The position numbers were made by a program, and so were the translations under genes. A stretch of 64,000 bases of DNA. Origin: Desulfofustis sp964433645 (lineage in GTDB: Bacteria; Desulfobacterota; Desulfobulbia; Desulfobulbales; Desulfocapsaceae). The notes beneath the pieces were generated by a model. The model made no database searches, was not told the DNA's origin, and was given only the letters and a program-made list of their open reading frames with translations. Shown here piece after piece: positions 35,284 through 44,233 of the stretch; the stretch's first letter is position 1, and each line of letters starts with the position of its first letter. Where the stretch lies: contig CAYSSK010000002.1 of the NCBI GenBank assembly GCA_964433645.1, positions 29,674 to 93,673 of the forward strand, written 5' to 3'.

Positions 35284-35356
35284 GGTTCAACCTTTTTTTG
35301 CAATGACTCCCGGGCATCAATTGTCCCCCGGGAAGAGCGTTGATGGGTAAAAGCTG

Positions 35357-36004
35357 CTAGAATGAGGCGCCGGCTCCGGTCATGAAATAGATGGGAATGC
35401 CGCCGAAAATAACGAGAAAGGCGACCGGCACGACGATGGTCAGCGTGGCGATGAGGCAATTATAACGGGGATGATTGACCCCGAACGTCTGCAGCATGCT
35501 CCAGAATCCGTGATTGAGATGGATCGCCAGCGCGACGAAGGCGATGATATAGAAGAGACTGTAGAAAAAGCCGCTGAGATAGTCCTTGACCACGATACTG
35601 ATCGGCACGTCAGACGGAACGGCTATGCCGAAACCGAATACATGGACGATCAGGAAAACCAGGATGAACAGTCCGGTGTAGGGCATGGTCCGCGAGGGGA
35701 AGGTATTTTCAACCACCCTGGTCTCGACCTTGTAGCGTGATTGCTTGGTGCGCTTTTCGAAAAACAACAAAACGCCGAAGCCGACGTGGGCCAGCAGAAT
35801 TACCAGTAGACCAAGACCGAAGAGCAGGACCAACACCGGAAAACCGTGCAGCGTGTCGGCATAGATTTGAAAATATTTGCTGCCCATGTATATTGCAGCG
35901 TTACCAAAGGCGTGAATGACAAGAAAGCAGATGAGACACAGGCCGGTAACGGCCATGATCGCTTTTCTGCCAATGGACGAATTGATAAATGAGATGAACC
36001 ACAT
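35357..36004 (-). CDS. sdhC: Succinate dehydrogenase cytochrome b558-type subunit
   Basis: 215-aa membrane anchor with five hydrophobic helices (about 12-32, 52-77, 104-124, 143-165, 186-208), the class B arrangement that binds two b hemes. Candidate ligands are H in LVIHAFGN, H in LLAHVGFG, H in IVHVFG and H in LAIHLNHGFW. ATG 36004 has a good GAGGAAA site six bases away; longer versions add 27 non-conserved residues. It is the first gene of the second sdhCAB operon and diverges from gph across an AT-rich region. Confidence 0.93.
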   Translation of the reverse strand: MWFISFINSSIGRKAIMAVTGLCLICFLVIHAFGNAAIYMGSKYFQIYADTLHGFPVLVLLFGLGLLVILLAHVGFGVLLFFEKRTKQSRYKVETRVVENTFPSRTMPYTGLFILVFLIVHVFGFGIAVPSDVPISIVVKDYLSGFFYSLFYIIAFVALAIHLNHGFWSMLQTFGVNHPRYNCLIATLTIVVPVAFLVIFGGIPIYFMTGAGASF

Positions 36005-36042
36005 GGACGTTTTCCTCGCTGATAAAAAGATACGAATAGGGA

Positions 36043-36151
36043 TTGATCGTGGTGCCCACGAGCCATATTTATATATCTGGAACAAAAAGAAAAGACTTCT
36101 TTTGATAAACGCTGATCAATAAATTTGATACGTGCTTTTGCAATCAATCAA
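36043..36151. promoter_or_regulatory. Cluster of TTGAT/ATCAA half-sites between sdhC and gph
   Basis: Within the 180-base divergent region, TTGAT or its complement occurs repeatedly: TTGAT at 36102-36106, ATCAA at 36115-36119, TTGAT at 36125-36129, and overlapping ATCAA at 36143-36147 and 36147-36151, with another TTGAT near 36043. TTGATaaacgctgATCAA (36102-36119) is an inverted pair, but with 8 rather than the 4 intervening bases of an FNR box. A strongly AT-rich TATATAAATAT stretch on the minus strand near 36065-36077 may supply the sdhC -10 region. Confidence 0.3.
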
Positions 36152-36183
36152 AGATGAACGAACAGGCAGGTAACGGGAATATC

Positions 36184-36852
36184 ATGAGCGGATTGCCGAC
36201 GTGTACGACGGTTATTTTCGATCTCGACGGCACCCTGATCGATTCGCTGGCAGATATTGCCGACGCGACCAACAATACCCTGGCGACATTCGGTATGCCG
36301 GGGCATTCCGTCGACGCATATCGACACCTTGTCGGCAGCGGCGCCCAGATTCTGCTGGAACGAGCTATCCCGTCGAATTATGGCGGGCCGCCCCCGGATC
36401 GTATGATCGACACCTTCAAACAATTGTACCGCCGTCATCTCAATGTAAAAACCCGGCCGTATGCCGGCATCGGCGACGTGCTGCGCCGCTTGGCAAGCCA
36501 TGGGACAAAGCTGGCGATCCTGTCCAACAAGCCGGACGAGTTTGTTACGATTTGCGCGATGCGGTTTTTTCCTGACATCGCGTTTTCCGCGATCTATGGG
36601 CTGCGCGACGGGGGAGCCCGCAAACCCGACCCTCGATCCGCCCTGGAAATTGCCGCGCTTGTCGGCGAGTCACCCGAGCAGTGTGCCTTTGTCGGCGATT
36701 CCTCGATCGATATGGCGACCGGCCGAGCAGCGGGCATGCGCTGCATCGGCGTCAGCTGGGGGTTTCGCGAACCGGCAGAGTTGGTGGCGGCGGGCGCCGA
36801 CCTGGTCATCGATCATCCGCACGAACTTCTCGATTATGTCCTTTCCTGCTGA
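36184..36852 (+). CDS. gph: HAD-family phosphoglycolate phosphatase-like hydrolase
   Basis: 222-aa HAD phosphatase. Motif I is FDLDGTLIDS (nucleophile and acid aspartates), motif II is ILSNKP, the conserved lysine is in ARKPDPRSAL, and motif IV is VGDSSIDM. The cap domain is of the helical (C1) type as in Gph. ATG 36184 is preferred because GGGAA precedes it; an ATG at 36154 would add 10 residues with no ribosome-binding site. The reaction is probably removal of phosphate from 2-phosphoglycolate, though HAD substrates are hard to predict. The gene end overlaps the DUF445 gene by 17 bases. Confidence 0.85.
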   Translation: MSGLPTCTTVIFDLDGTLIDSLADIADATNNTLATFGMPGHSVDAYRHLVGSGAQILLERAIPSNYGGPPPDRMIDTFKQLYRRHLNVKTRPYAGIGDVLRRLASHGTKLAILSNKPDEFVTICAMRFFPDIAFSAIYGLRDGGARKPDPRSALEIAALVGESPEQCAFVGDSSIDMATGRAAGMRCIGVSWGFREPAELVAAGADLVIDHPHELLDYVLSC

Positions 36853-38452
36853 ATTGACCCCACTGCTTACCTATGCGGCGCCGCCGCTGCTTGGTGCCTT
36901 CATCGGTTATCTGACCAATCGGATAGCCATCAGGATGCTGTTTCGGCCGCTGCGTCAATGGCGCGTCGGCCGGTTCAGGGTGCCGATGACGCCGGGCGTC
37001 ATTCCGGCCCAGCGCCATCAGCTGGCGGTCAATATCGGAGAGATGGTCGGAGAACAGCTGTTGACCAGTGAAGCGATCAACCGCGCACTTCAGCGGGAAG
37101 GCTTCCAGGAGCACCTCTCCGCACTGATCGAGACGAAGGTCGGTTCCCTGCTCAAACAGGACCTCGGTCCGTTGCCGTCCCTGATTCCGCCGGTCTATAA
37201 AACCTATTTCGATATCGGTTACAAGACGTTGAGCTACCGGATCAAGGAGACGGTCCACCAGTTTTTGCACACGCCGACCTGTACGTCGGCGATTCATCAA
37301 ACCATCGATAGTCTGCTTGAGACCCTGGCGGCCCAGCCGGTGGAGACCTTTGTCGCCAGGGATCGGCGGGCCATCGTCTATGCCAACGTGGAACGCTCCC
37401 TGGCGGCGGTGTTCGCCGGTCCGGCCATGGAGCGATGGATTCGGGATTTTATCGGCCGCCAGCTCCAGGAGGTGCTCGCCCAGGGAAAATCGCTGCAGCA
37501 GATACTGCCGGCCAGCCTGCAACAGCTCATTATCGACACCATCCGCGAACAAACACCGTTTGTTCTGCAAAAACTCGCTGAGATCCTCAAGGACGAGGAG
37601 GTCCGGGTAAGACTGATCACCGCCATCGCAGCAGCCATCAGCGATTTTATCGAAACCCTCGGGCCGATGGCGGGCATGATCAAAAATTTCGTCAAGATGG
37701 ACCAGGTGGAGGAGAAAATCCGGCACTACCTCGACGAGAAGCAGGACGATATCGAAGCATTACTGGCCAGTGACGAATTCAGATATCGGGTGGCCGCCGC
37801 GCTTGTTGAACGAACGGCAGTGCTGCTGGCCAAACCGCTGCCGGAGGTGCTCGCCCATGTCGACCGGCAGCGGATTGTTGCCTTCGGTGACGAAGCAGCC
37901 AATCAGATCGTCGTGCTGCTCAGGGACCGGGCGACGGCGCGCACCCTGGCGGTCATGATCGAAGAACTGGTGGAAGATCATCTGGAGCACGGCCGGCTCC
38001 AGAGCGGCCGACTCGTGGCCGATGTCTTCGGGCCCGAAGGGATTGATCATCTGCGGCAGTGGCTGCAAGCGACGGCTTCGTCGGCCTTGCGGTCGCCGCA
38101 GAACCAGAAAATGATCGACCGTCTGATCGGCGGCCTGCTCGACAGCTTGCTCGTCAGACCGGTCGGCCGGCTTGATCATATCATTCCGGCCGGAGTCCGC
38201 GACGGCCTGTACCGCTCGATTCGGGAAATGGCCACGGCAATGCTGGTTTCCGAAGTCCCCGGAGTGGTCAAGTCGATAGATATCAGCAGGATCGTCACCG
38301 AAAAGATTGATTCGTTCGATCTGCTTCAGGTGGAGCGGCTGCTCCTGTCGATCATGCAGGAACAATTCAAGTATATTAATTTGTTCGGTGCGTTACTCGG
38401 GTTTATCATCGGCTGCGCCAATCTTATTGTATTGGTGTATATCTCGCCGTGA
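36836..38452 (+). CDS. DUF445 family membrane protein
   Basis: 538-aa protein. It has a membrane helix near the N-terminus (about 12-28, followed by IGYLTNRIAIRMLFRP, the hallmark of DUF445), a long helical cytoplasmic or peripheral central region with many short amphipathic repeats, and a C-terminal membrane helix (about 512-534). Family function is unknown. ATG 36836 lies inside the end of gph, so the two are translationally coupled. The MTPGVIPAQRHQLAVNIGEMVG segment is the most conserved part. Confidence 0.85.
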   Translation: MSFPAELTPLLTYAAPPLLGAFIGYLTNRIAIRMLFRPLRQWRVGRFRVPMTPGVIPAQRHQLAVNIGEMVGEQLLTSEAINRALQREGFQEHLSALIETKVGSLLKQDLGPLPSLIPPVYKTYFDIGYKTLSYRIKETVHQFLHTPTCTSAIHQTIDSLLETLAAQPVETFVARDRRAIVYANVERSLAAVFAGPAMERWIRDFIGRQLQEVLAQGKSLQQILPASLQQLIIDTIREQTPFVLQKLAEILKDEEVRVRLITAIAAAISDFIETLGPMAGMIKNFVKMDQVEEKIRHYLDEKQDDIEALLASDEFRYRVAAALVERTAVLLAKPLPEVLAHVDRQRIVAFGDEAANQIVVLLRDRATARTLAVMIEELVEDHLEHGRLQSGRLVADVFGPEGIDHLRQWLQATASSALRSPQNQKMIDRLIGGLLDSLLVRPVGRLDHIIPAGVRDGLYRSIREMATAMLVSEVPGVVKSIDISRIVTEKIDSFDLLQVERLLLSIMQEQFKYINLFGALLGFIIGCANLIVLVYISP

Positions 38453-38504
38453 CGAGGCGGTGGTCGATACGTGCCCGGCGATCGGTTCCCGGGCGACAAT
38501 GTCC

Positions 38505-38531
38505 TTGACAGGACCGAGGGTTAATTATAAA
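38505..38531 (+). promoter_or_regulatory. Candidate sigma-70 promoter of the kor operon
   Basis: TTGACA at 38505-38510 and TATAAA at 38526-38531 are both strong box matches but separated by only 15 bases, shorter than the ideal 17. The AT-rich patch is conspicuous against the local GC-rich background. Transcription would start near 38538, about 70 bases before korD. Confidence 0.45.
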
Positions 38532-38610
38532 GGGTTAGCGGACGATAGGGGAGCGGTGATCGACTCCCGAACCTGACAATTGCCACAGCGCCAGGCGAGG
38601 CGCAGGAGCC

Positions 38611-39021
38611 ATGGAAAAAGAAGATACAGGTAAACCAGTTGCGTCAAAGAGCCGCCAGCGCGCCTCTTCCCGATCGCCCCGTGCTTCGGCGGCGACCGAT
38701 ACCGGTGCCGCCGTTGATAAAGCAGGCGACACGAACGGTCAAAACGAGGAAGCCGCACCGATGGTCGACCAGACCGATGACAAGAAAGGGAAAAAAACAC
38801 TCTACCGGGTCGTGTTCTTTTATGAGTGGTGTAAATCGTGCGGGCTCTGCAGCGCGATGTGTCCGGTCAAGATCATTATGGTCGACGACCTGGGGCACCC
38901 TTATATAGACGATATGGACGCATGTATCGGTTGCCGGAACTGCGAGATACATTGTCCTGACTTTGCCATTACCGTGAAGAAGCGTTACCCGGAAAGGAGG
39001 AAGACCAATGGCGGCGCCTGA
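38611..39021 (+). CDS. korD: 2-oxoglutarate ferredoxin oxidoreductase, delta (ferredoxin) subunit
   Basis: 136-aa ferredoxin-like subunit with two [4Fe-4S] sites, CKSCGLCSAMCP (about 75-86) and CIGCRNCEIHCP (about 104-115). The first 60 residues are a polar, low-complexity extension rich in Ala, Ser, Lys and Asp, which most KorD proteins lack. AGGAG before ATG 38611 supports the long form; ATG 38761 with GAGGAAG upstream would give a standard 86-residue protein. The 3' end overlaps korA by 14 bases. Confidence 0.9.
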   Translation: MEKEDTGKPVASKSRQRASSRSPRASAATDTGAAVDKAGDTNGQNEEAAPMVDQTDDKKGKKTLYRVVFFYEWCKSCGLCSAMCPVKIIMVDDLGHPYIDDMDACIGCRNCEIHCPDFAITVKKRYPERRKTNGGA

Positions 39022-40153
39022 AACAGGTCAAAGATTGTTGTTGCAGGGCAACGAGGCGGTCGTGCATGGTGCGCTGGCGGCCGGTTGCCGGTTTTTTGCC
39101 GGCTATCCCATCACGCCGGCTTCGGAAATCAGTGAACTCCTGTCGGTCATGCTGCCCACGGTCGGCGGCACCTTTATCCAGATGGAGGACGAGATTGCCT
39201 CGATGGGGGCGATCATCGGAGCTTCTCTGGCCGGGGTCAAGTCGATGACGGCCACCAGCGGACCGGGATTTTCGCTGATCCAGGAAAATCTCGGATACGC
39301 CTGTATCACCGAAGTCCCCTGCGTTGTCGTCAACGTGATGCGCGGCGGGCCGAGTACCGGATTGCCGACCAACGTCTCCCAGGGTGACGTGTTGATGGCC
39401 CGCTGGGGCACCCATGGCGACCATCCGATCATCGTGCTTGCCGTGTCGTCGGTCGCCGATTGTTTTTCGACCACCGTTCGCGCCTTTAACCTTTCCGAAA
39501 AATACCGGGTACCGGTCATTCTGCTGTCCGATGAGGTGGTCGCCCACACCAGGGAGTGCGTGGTTCTGCCGAGCCAGGATAAAATCAGGGTCGTCGACCG
39601 GATTTCCCCCAACGTGCCGCCCGAGTGGTACAAGCCGTACGCCGACAATAATCGTGGCGTTCCGGATATGGCCTCCTTCGGCGACGGGTATCGGCACCAT
39701 GTCACCGGCCTGGTGCATGACGAGCGAGGCTATCCGACCCAGCAATCAAAGGAGATCGAAGCGTTTTTACTGCGCCTGCACGACAAGATTACCAAGGGAT
39801 TTTCCGAAATCATGATCACCAAGACGCAGATGATGGACGATGCAGACATCTGTGTTATCGCCTATGGCTGCGTTTCACGCTCGGCGATGATGGCCATCAA
39901 AATGGCCCGGGCCCATGGGATCAAGGCCGGACTGCTGCAGTTGATTACGCTGTTCCCCTTCCCCCGCAAGGCGGTTGATGCGGCGTTGCGGCAATGCAAG
40001 GCGGCGATCGTTCCGGAGCTCAATCTCGGCCAGATGGCCAGGGAAATCAACCGGGTCAACCAAACCGGCACCCGGGTGGTCAAGTATAATCGCATCGATG
40101 GCCAGATGATCACGCCGGACGAGATCCTCAAACAGATCCTCGGCGTGTCGTAA
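39008..40153 (+). CDS. korA: 2-oxoglutarate ferredoxin oxidoreductase, alpha subunit
   Basis: 381-aa subunit of the enzyme that oxidises 2-oxoglutarate to succinyl-CoA with ferredoxin (or the reverse carboxylation). Family features are the N-terminal LLQGNEAVVHGALAAGCRFFAGYPITPASEI core (FAGYPITPASE), QMEDEIASMGAIIGAS, TATSGPGFSLIQE, and VVVNVMRGGPSTGLPT. The gamma domain is encoded separately (41068-41661), so this is the four-subunit D-A-B-C arrangement. GGAAAGGAGG lies just upstream of ATG 39008. Confidence 0.93.
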   Translation: MAAPETGQRLLLQGNEAVVHGALAAGCRFFAGYPITPASEISELLSVMLPTVGGTFIQMEDEIASMGAIIGASLAGVKSMTATSGPGFSLIQENLGYACITEVPCVVVNVMRGGPSTGLPTNVSQGDVLMARWGTHGDHPIIVLAVSSVADCFSTTVRAFNLSEKYRVPVILLSDEVVAHTRECVVLPSQDKIRVVDRISPNVPPEWYKPYADNNRGVPDMASFGDGYRHHVTGLVHDERGYPTQQSKEIEAFLLRLHDKITKGFSEIMITKTQMMDDADICVIAYGCVSRSAMMAIKMARAHGIKAGLLQLITLFPFPRKAVDAALRQCKAAIVPELNLGQMAREINRVNQTGTRVVKYNRIDGQMITPDEILKQILGVS

Positions 40154-40199
40154 CAGGGGAAGACCTCGCGGAAAGATCAATCCTCCAAGGAGAATCGAG

Positions 40200-41036
40200 A
40201 TGGTAGTTGAAACAGAAGTCGTTCGTCATGAATACCTTCGCCATGACAAAAAATTCCCCCACGTCTGGTGTCCCGGATGCGGCAACGGCATTGTTCTTGG
40301 TTCGTTGTTGCGGGCCATTCACGAGCTCGGCCTGCCCAAGGACGACGTGGTGGTTGCCTCGGGCATCGGTTGTTCGAGCCGGATGACGACCTATATAGAT
40401 TTCAATACGCTGCACACCACCCACGGACGGGCGCTGACCTTTGCCACCGGCGTCAAACTCGCCAAACCGCGGCTGCAAGTGATCACGGTGATGGGAGACG
40501 GCGATGCCACCGCCATCGGCGGCAATCACTTTATTCACGCAGCCCGGCGAAATATCAACATCACCGCGGTGATCGTCAACAACAGTACCTACGGCATGAC
40601 CGGCGGCCAATATTCACCGACAACGCCGTACGGCAGTAAATCGACGACCTCGGTCTATGGGCATGTCGAGCATGATTTCTCCATCGCCGAGTTGGCCGTA
40701 ACCGCCGGAGCGGTTTTTGTCGCCCGGGGCACCGTCTATCATGCCGCGCAACTTGACAAGCTCATTGAACAAGCGATCACCAAGCGTGGATTTTCCGTCG
40801 TAGAAGTGATCTCCAACTGCCATGTTCAGCATGGCCGGAGAAACAAGCTCGGTGATGCCGTCAAGATGATCACCGGATTCCGTGATCGAGCCGTACCGGT
40901 GGCCAAGGCGGCCAAGATGAGCGCGGAAGAGATGCAGGGCAAATTCACCATCGGGGTCCTCTGTGATGTCGACAAGCCCGTTTCCTCCGAGGAATACGAC
41001 CGGATCAGACAGGAATCCTGTCAGCTTCCTCAATAA
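40200..41036 (+). CDS. korB: 2-oxoglutarate ferredoxin oxidoreductase, beta subunit
   Basis: 278-aa thiamine-diphosphate-binding subunit. It shows VWCPGCGNGIVLG (about 21-33), GIGCSSRM, and the ThDP/Mg2+ motif GDGDATAIGGNHFIHA (about 100-115), followed by NNSTYGMTGGQ. It forms the catalytic site with KorA. AAGGAG precedes ATG 40200. The 46-base gap from korA contains no terminator. Confidence 0.94.
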   Translation: MVVETEVVRHEYLRHDKKFPHVWCPGCGNGIVLGSLLRAIHELGLPKDDVVVASGIGCSSRMTTYIDFNTLHTTHGRALTFATGVKLAKPRLQVITVMGDGDATAIGGNHFIHAARRNINITAVIVNNSTYGMTGGQYSPTTPYGSKSTTSVYGHVEHDFSIAELAVTAGAVFVARGTVYHAAQLDKLIEQAITKRGFSVVEVISNCHVQHGRRNKLGDAVKMITGFRDRAVPVAKAAKMSAEEMQGKFTIGVLCDVDKPVSSEEYDRIRQESCQLPQ

Positions 41037-41067
41037 CCGTTGATCATTGAACCCAAGGGAAACAACG

Positions 41068-41661
41068 ATGAATAGTGAACCTCGATACGAAATTCGATTC
41101 AGCGGATCGGGAGGGCAGGGCATCATCACGGCAGCAGTCGTCCTCGCCGATGCCGTCGGCACCCTGGATGGCAAGTACGTCTGCCAAACACAGAGCTATG
41201 GTCCCGAGGCTCGCGGCGGCAAGAGCAAGGCGGAAGTGGTCATCTCCGCGGATCCGATCAATTACCCGAAAGCGCTGCGGATCGACCTGTTGCTGTCCAT
41301 GACGCAGGCATCCTGCGACGCCTACTTCTTTGATATCAAGCCGGACGGCCTGCTCGTCGTCGATGCCGGTCTCGTTGAACAATTGCCGACCAGCAGGGCG
41401 GTGGCAATTCCGTTCACCAAGATCGCCCGCAAGGAGATCGGCCGTGAACTCGTCGCCAATATGGTGGCCCTGGGCGCGATCGGCTACTTGAGTGGCCAGG
41501 TCAACCTGAAGAACCTGGAACGAGCCCTGTTGTCGAGGGTGCCGAAAGGAACGGAGAACATGAATAAAGATGCCTTGCAGGCCGGCATCCACGAGGCGAA
41601 GAAAGTGGATCTGGCCAGCCTGCCCCGTTCGTTTGCCAACGAATGGGAAGCCGAGGTATGA
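41068..41661 (+). CDS. korC: 2-oxoglutarate ferredoxin oxidoreductase, gamma subunit
   Basis: 197-aa gamma subunit with the family core RFSGSGGQGIITAAVVLADAV (glycine-rich GSGGQG), TQSYGPEARGGKSKAEVVIS, and a C-terminal GAIGYLSG segment. ATG 41068 has AAGGGA in front. It ends the korDABC operon. Together the four genes give a complete oxoacid:ferredoxin oxidoreductase. The 2-oxoglutarate assignment, as opposed to branched-chain oxoacids, rests on subunit layout and sequence feel. Confidence 0.92.
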   Translation: MNSEPRYEIRFSGSGGQGIITAAVVLADAVGTLDGKYVCQTQSYGPEARGGKSKAEVVISADPINYPKALRIDLLLSMTQASCDAYFFDIKPDGLLVVDAGLVEQLPTSRAVAIPFTKIARKEIGRELVANMVALGAIGYLSGQVNLKNLERALLSRVPKGTENMNKDALQAGIHEAKKVDLASLPRSFANEWEAEV

Positions 41662-41680
41662 GCCATTCTCCTGGCCGATA

Positions 41681-41718
41681 GGAGCGGCACGTGCCCGTCC
41701 GACAGCACGTGCCACTCC
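41681..41718. terminator. Long hairpin between converging korC and rlmN
   Basis: GGAG-C-GGCACGTGC (41681-41694) pairs with GCACGTGCC-A-CTCC (41705-41718): 13 base pairs with one mismatch and a 10-base loop. It lacks a T-tract on either side. Its position between two converging transcripts suggests a bidirectional terminator or 3'-end stabiliser. Confidence 0.55.
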
Positions 41719-41788
41719 GGGCGTGCGCCGGCCGACGGTGAGGTTCGCAGCAGGAAGGCGGTTCCCGGAGGGGTGCGAAGATCGCCGG

Positions 41789-42850
41789 TCATTGCGTGTC
41801 GGCGGTCAGGGAACCGGCCAGTTGCCCACAGGCAGCGGAAATATCCTCCCCCCTGCTGCTGCGGATAAAAACCGAATAGCGGGCGGCGCGCAGGATATCC
41901 TGAAACGCGATAATTCGCTGCCGCGACGATGGTCGATAGGAGATCTCTTCACATTCGTTGAAGACCAGCAAATTGATTTTGCACGGGATGTTTCGCAGCA
42001 TCCGGGTCAGTTGCCGGGCTTCGGCGTCGGAGTCGTTGATGCCGTCCAACAACAGGTATTCAAACATGATCCGTTTGCGTTTGCGCATCGGATAGTTCCG
42101 GCAGGCTTCGAGCAACTCACCGATCGGGTAACGCCGGTTGATCGGCATCAAGTTGTTTCTCGTGTCATCGTCGACAGCATGCAGGGAGATGGCCAGGTTG
42201 ACATTGGTTTTTTCGCCGAGCGGCCGCATGTTTGGTATGATGCCGCAGGTGGAGACGGTGATTCTCCTGCTCGCTAGGTCCAGGCCTTTTTGATCGGTCA
42301 AGATGGCCAGTGCGGTGAGCAGATGGTCGAAATTGTTCAACGGTTCGCCCATGCCCATGAATACCAGGTTGGTGATGCCGCGATCGTCTTCGGGCCGGCG
42401 GTCCGGTCGGCTGAGCAGATAATCGCGGACGCTGCTGACCTGGTTGACGATTTCCGACGGCAGCAGGTTCCTGGCAAACCCCATGCTGCCGGTACGACAG
42501 AATGAACATGCCATGGCGCAGCCGACCTGGGAAGAGATGCAGAGGGTGTTCCGGTCTTCCTCGGGAATCAGTACTGATTCAATAACGTGGCCGTCCGGGA
42601 GGCGAAATCCGAATTTGATCGTGCCATCCCGGGACTGCTCGATCCGCGGCTCGTCAAAGCCGGAGATGGAGGCGTGCTGCGGCAGCAGCGCCCGGAACGA
42701 CTTGGCCAGGTCGGTCATCTGGGAGAAGTCATTAATGCCGGGGCGATAAAGCCAGGACATGATCTGCCTGCCGCGAAACGGCGGTTGTCCGAGCGATTCG
42801 GCAAAGCGTTCGAGACCATCTCGGTCGAGATTTTTGCAATCGATCAACAT
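41789..42850 (-). CDS. rlmN: 23S rRNA (adenine2503-C2)/tRNA (A37-C2) methyltransferase RlmN
   Basis: 353-aa radical SAM methylsynthase that methylates C2 of A2503 in 23S rRNA and A37 of some tRNAs. The cluster motif CAMACSFC is at about residue 112. MGMGEPLNN follows, and the STCGIIPNM segment carries one of the catalytic cysteines. The second mechanistic cysteine is near the C-terminus (ISAACGQLAG). The length is typical. It is convergent with korC and lies downstream of serC. Confidence 0.95.
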   Translation of the reverse strand: MLIDCKNLDRDGLERFAESLGQPPFRGRQIMSWLYRPGINDFSQMTDLAKSFRALLPQHASISGFDEPRIEQSRDGTIKFGFRLPDGHVIESVLIPEEDRNTLCISSQVGCAMACSFCRTGSMGFARNLLPSEIVNQVSSVRDYLLSRPDRRPEDDRGITNLVFMGMGEPLNNFDHLLTALAILTDQKGLDLASRRITVSTCGIIPNMRPLGEKTNVNLAISLHAVDDDTRNNLMPINRRYPIGELLEACRNYPMRKRKRIMFEYLLLDGINDSDAEARQLTRMLRNIPCKINLLVFNECEEISYRPSSRQRIIAFQDILRAARYSVFIRSSRGEDISAACGQLAGSLTADTQ

Positions 42851-42931
42851 AGCGGATCACGGGCCGCGGGCTTCTTCGGCGGCCATTTCTTGCCGGCCGG
42901 CGCGGGCAGACTCGAAGGCGGCACGGGACGC

Positions 42932-44017
42932 TTAAGCCGGATTGGCGCCGGCAAACGCTTCCATAAAAGCCACGAGCCGGCGCACGCCTTCGATCGGGAA
43001 AGCGTTATAGATCGAGGCGCGGCAGCCGCCGACGGAGCGATGCCCCTTGAGGCCGATCATCCTCCGCTCGATTGCTTCGGCGACGAATTGCGCTTCCAAC
43101 TGGGGGCTGGGCAGGTTGAAGGCGACATTCATCCGGGATCGGGAATCGGTCTCGGCATGACCGCGGTAATAGTCGCTGCTGTCGATCATCCGATAGAGGA
43201 GTCGGGCCTTTTCTTCGTTGCGCTCGGCGATGGCCGACACACCACCCTGTGCTTTGAGCCATTTCAAGACTTCCCCGACAATATAGATGGCAAAGCAGGG
43301 CGGCGTATTGAACATCGAGTCTTTTTCCGCATGGGTTTTATAACGGAGCATGGTGGGAACGGAATCGGGCGTACGGTCCAACAACCCGTCGCGGATGATG
43401 ACGATGGTGACGCCGGCAGGTCCAAGATTCTTCTGAGCGCCGGCAAAGATCAGGCCGAACCTGCCGACGTCGACGGGCCGGGAAAGGATGTCGGAGGACA
43501 TGTCGGCGACCAGCGGTGTCGGGCTGTCCGGAAAAGCAGCGAATTGCGTGCCGAAGATGGTGTTGTTCGATACCAGGTAGAGATACCTGCTGCCATCCGC
43601 GATTCGATACTCGTCGGGGCGCGGGATGCGGCGGTAGTTTTCCGCTTTGCCGCTGAAGGCGACATCTATCGTGCCGAATCGCTGCGCTTCCTTGATTGCC
43701 TTGGTCGCCCAGGTGCCGGTATCCAGGTACGTAGCCGTGGCCTCACCGGTCAACAGGTTCATCGGGGCCATGAAGAATTGGCTGGAGGCGCCCCCTTGGA
43801 GAAACAGTACCCGGTAGGTGTCGGGAATGTCCATCAGTTCGCGAAGCAGGGCCTCGGTCTGATCGGCGATCGCCATGAATTCCTTGGAGCGATGACTCAT
43901 TTCCATGACGCCCAGGCCGCGCCCCTGGTAATTGACAATATCCGTGGCGGCCTGCGTCAATGCCGCCTCGGGCAGAGTGCCCGGTCCGGCGTTGAAGTTG
44001 AAAACTCTGTCGGTCAT
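42932..44017 (-). CDS. serC: Phosphoserine aminotransferase SerC
   Basis: 361-aa class V PLP aminotransferase of serine synthesis (and the matching pyridoxal pathway step). It begins with VFNFNAGPGTLPEAAL. It carries EMSHRSKEF, FLQGGASSQFFM, and the PLP-lysine region FGLIFAGAQKNLGPAGVT, and ends near the typical SIYNAFPIEGVRRLVAFM (core YNAFP). AAGGAGAAA precedes ATG 44017. The 216 bases between serC and trmL (44018-44233) show nothing that I can assign. Confidence 0.95.
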   Translation of the reverse strand: MTDRVFNFNAGPGTLPEAALTQAATDIVNYQGRGLGVMEMSHRSKEFMAIADQTEALLRELMDIPDTYRVLFLQGGASSQFFMAPMNLLTGEATATYLDTGTWATKAIKEAQRFGTIDVAFSGKAENYRRIPRPDEYRIADGSRYLYLVSNNTIFGTQFAAFPDSPTPLVADMSSDILSRPVDVGRFGLIFAGAQKNLGPAGVTIVIIRDGLLDRTPDSVPTMLRYKTHAEKDSMFNTPPCFAIYIVGEVLKWLKAQGGVSAIAERNEEKARLLYRMIDSSDYYRGHAETDSRSRMNVAFNLPSPQLEAQFVAEAIERRMIGLKGHRSVGGCRASIYNAFPIEGVRRLVAFMEAFAGANPA

Positions 44018-44233
44018 GGGGGATTTCTCCTTGTATGGTTTGCTCAAACCGGGTGGTTATTTTTAGTGTCGCTGTTCATCGATGCGCACCTGATTGCGCC
44101 GCTCGTTGCGGCTGTACCGCCACCATGCCAAAATGATTGCCAACCGTTTGATCCCTCGCCCGGCACCGGTCGATGCTTGGCGGCAGAGGGCACGCGGCCG
44201 ACCACCCAGGGCTGCTTAGGCCGATAGCCGATA

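Noticed and set aside
42587..44227. A 546-codon plus-strand open frame across rlmN and serC
   Set aside because: It is antisense to two well-supported genes (RlmN radical SAM motif, SerC PLP motifs), and its translation is repetitive Gly/Arg/Asp-rich sequence with no family. It is a GC-rich shadow.
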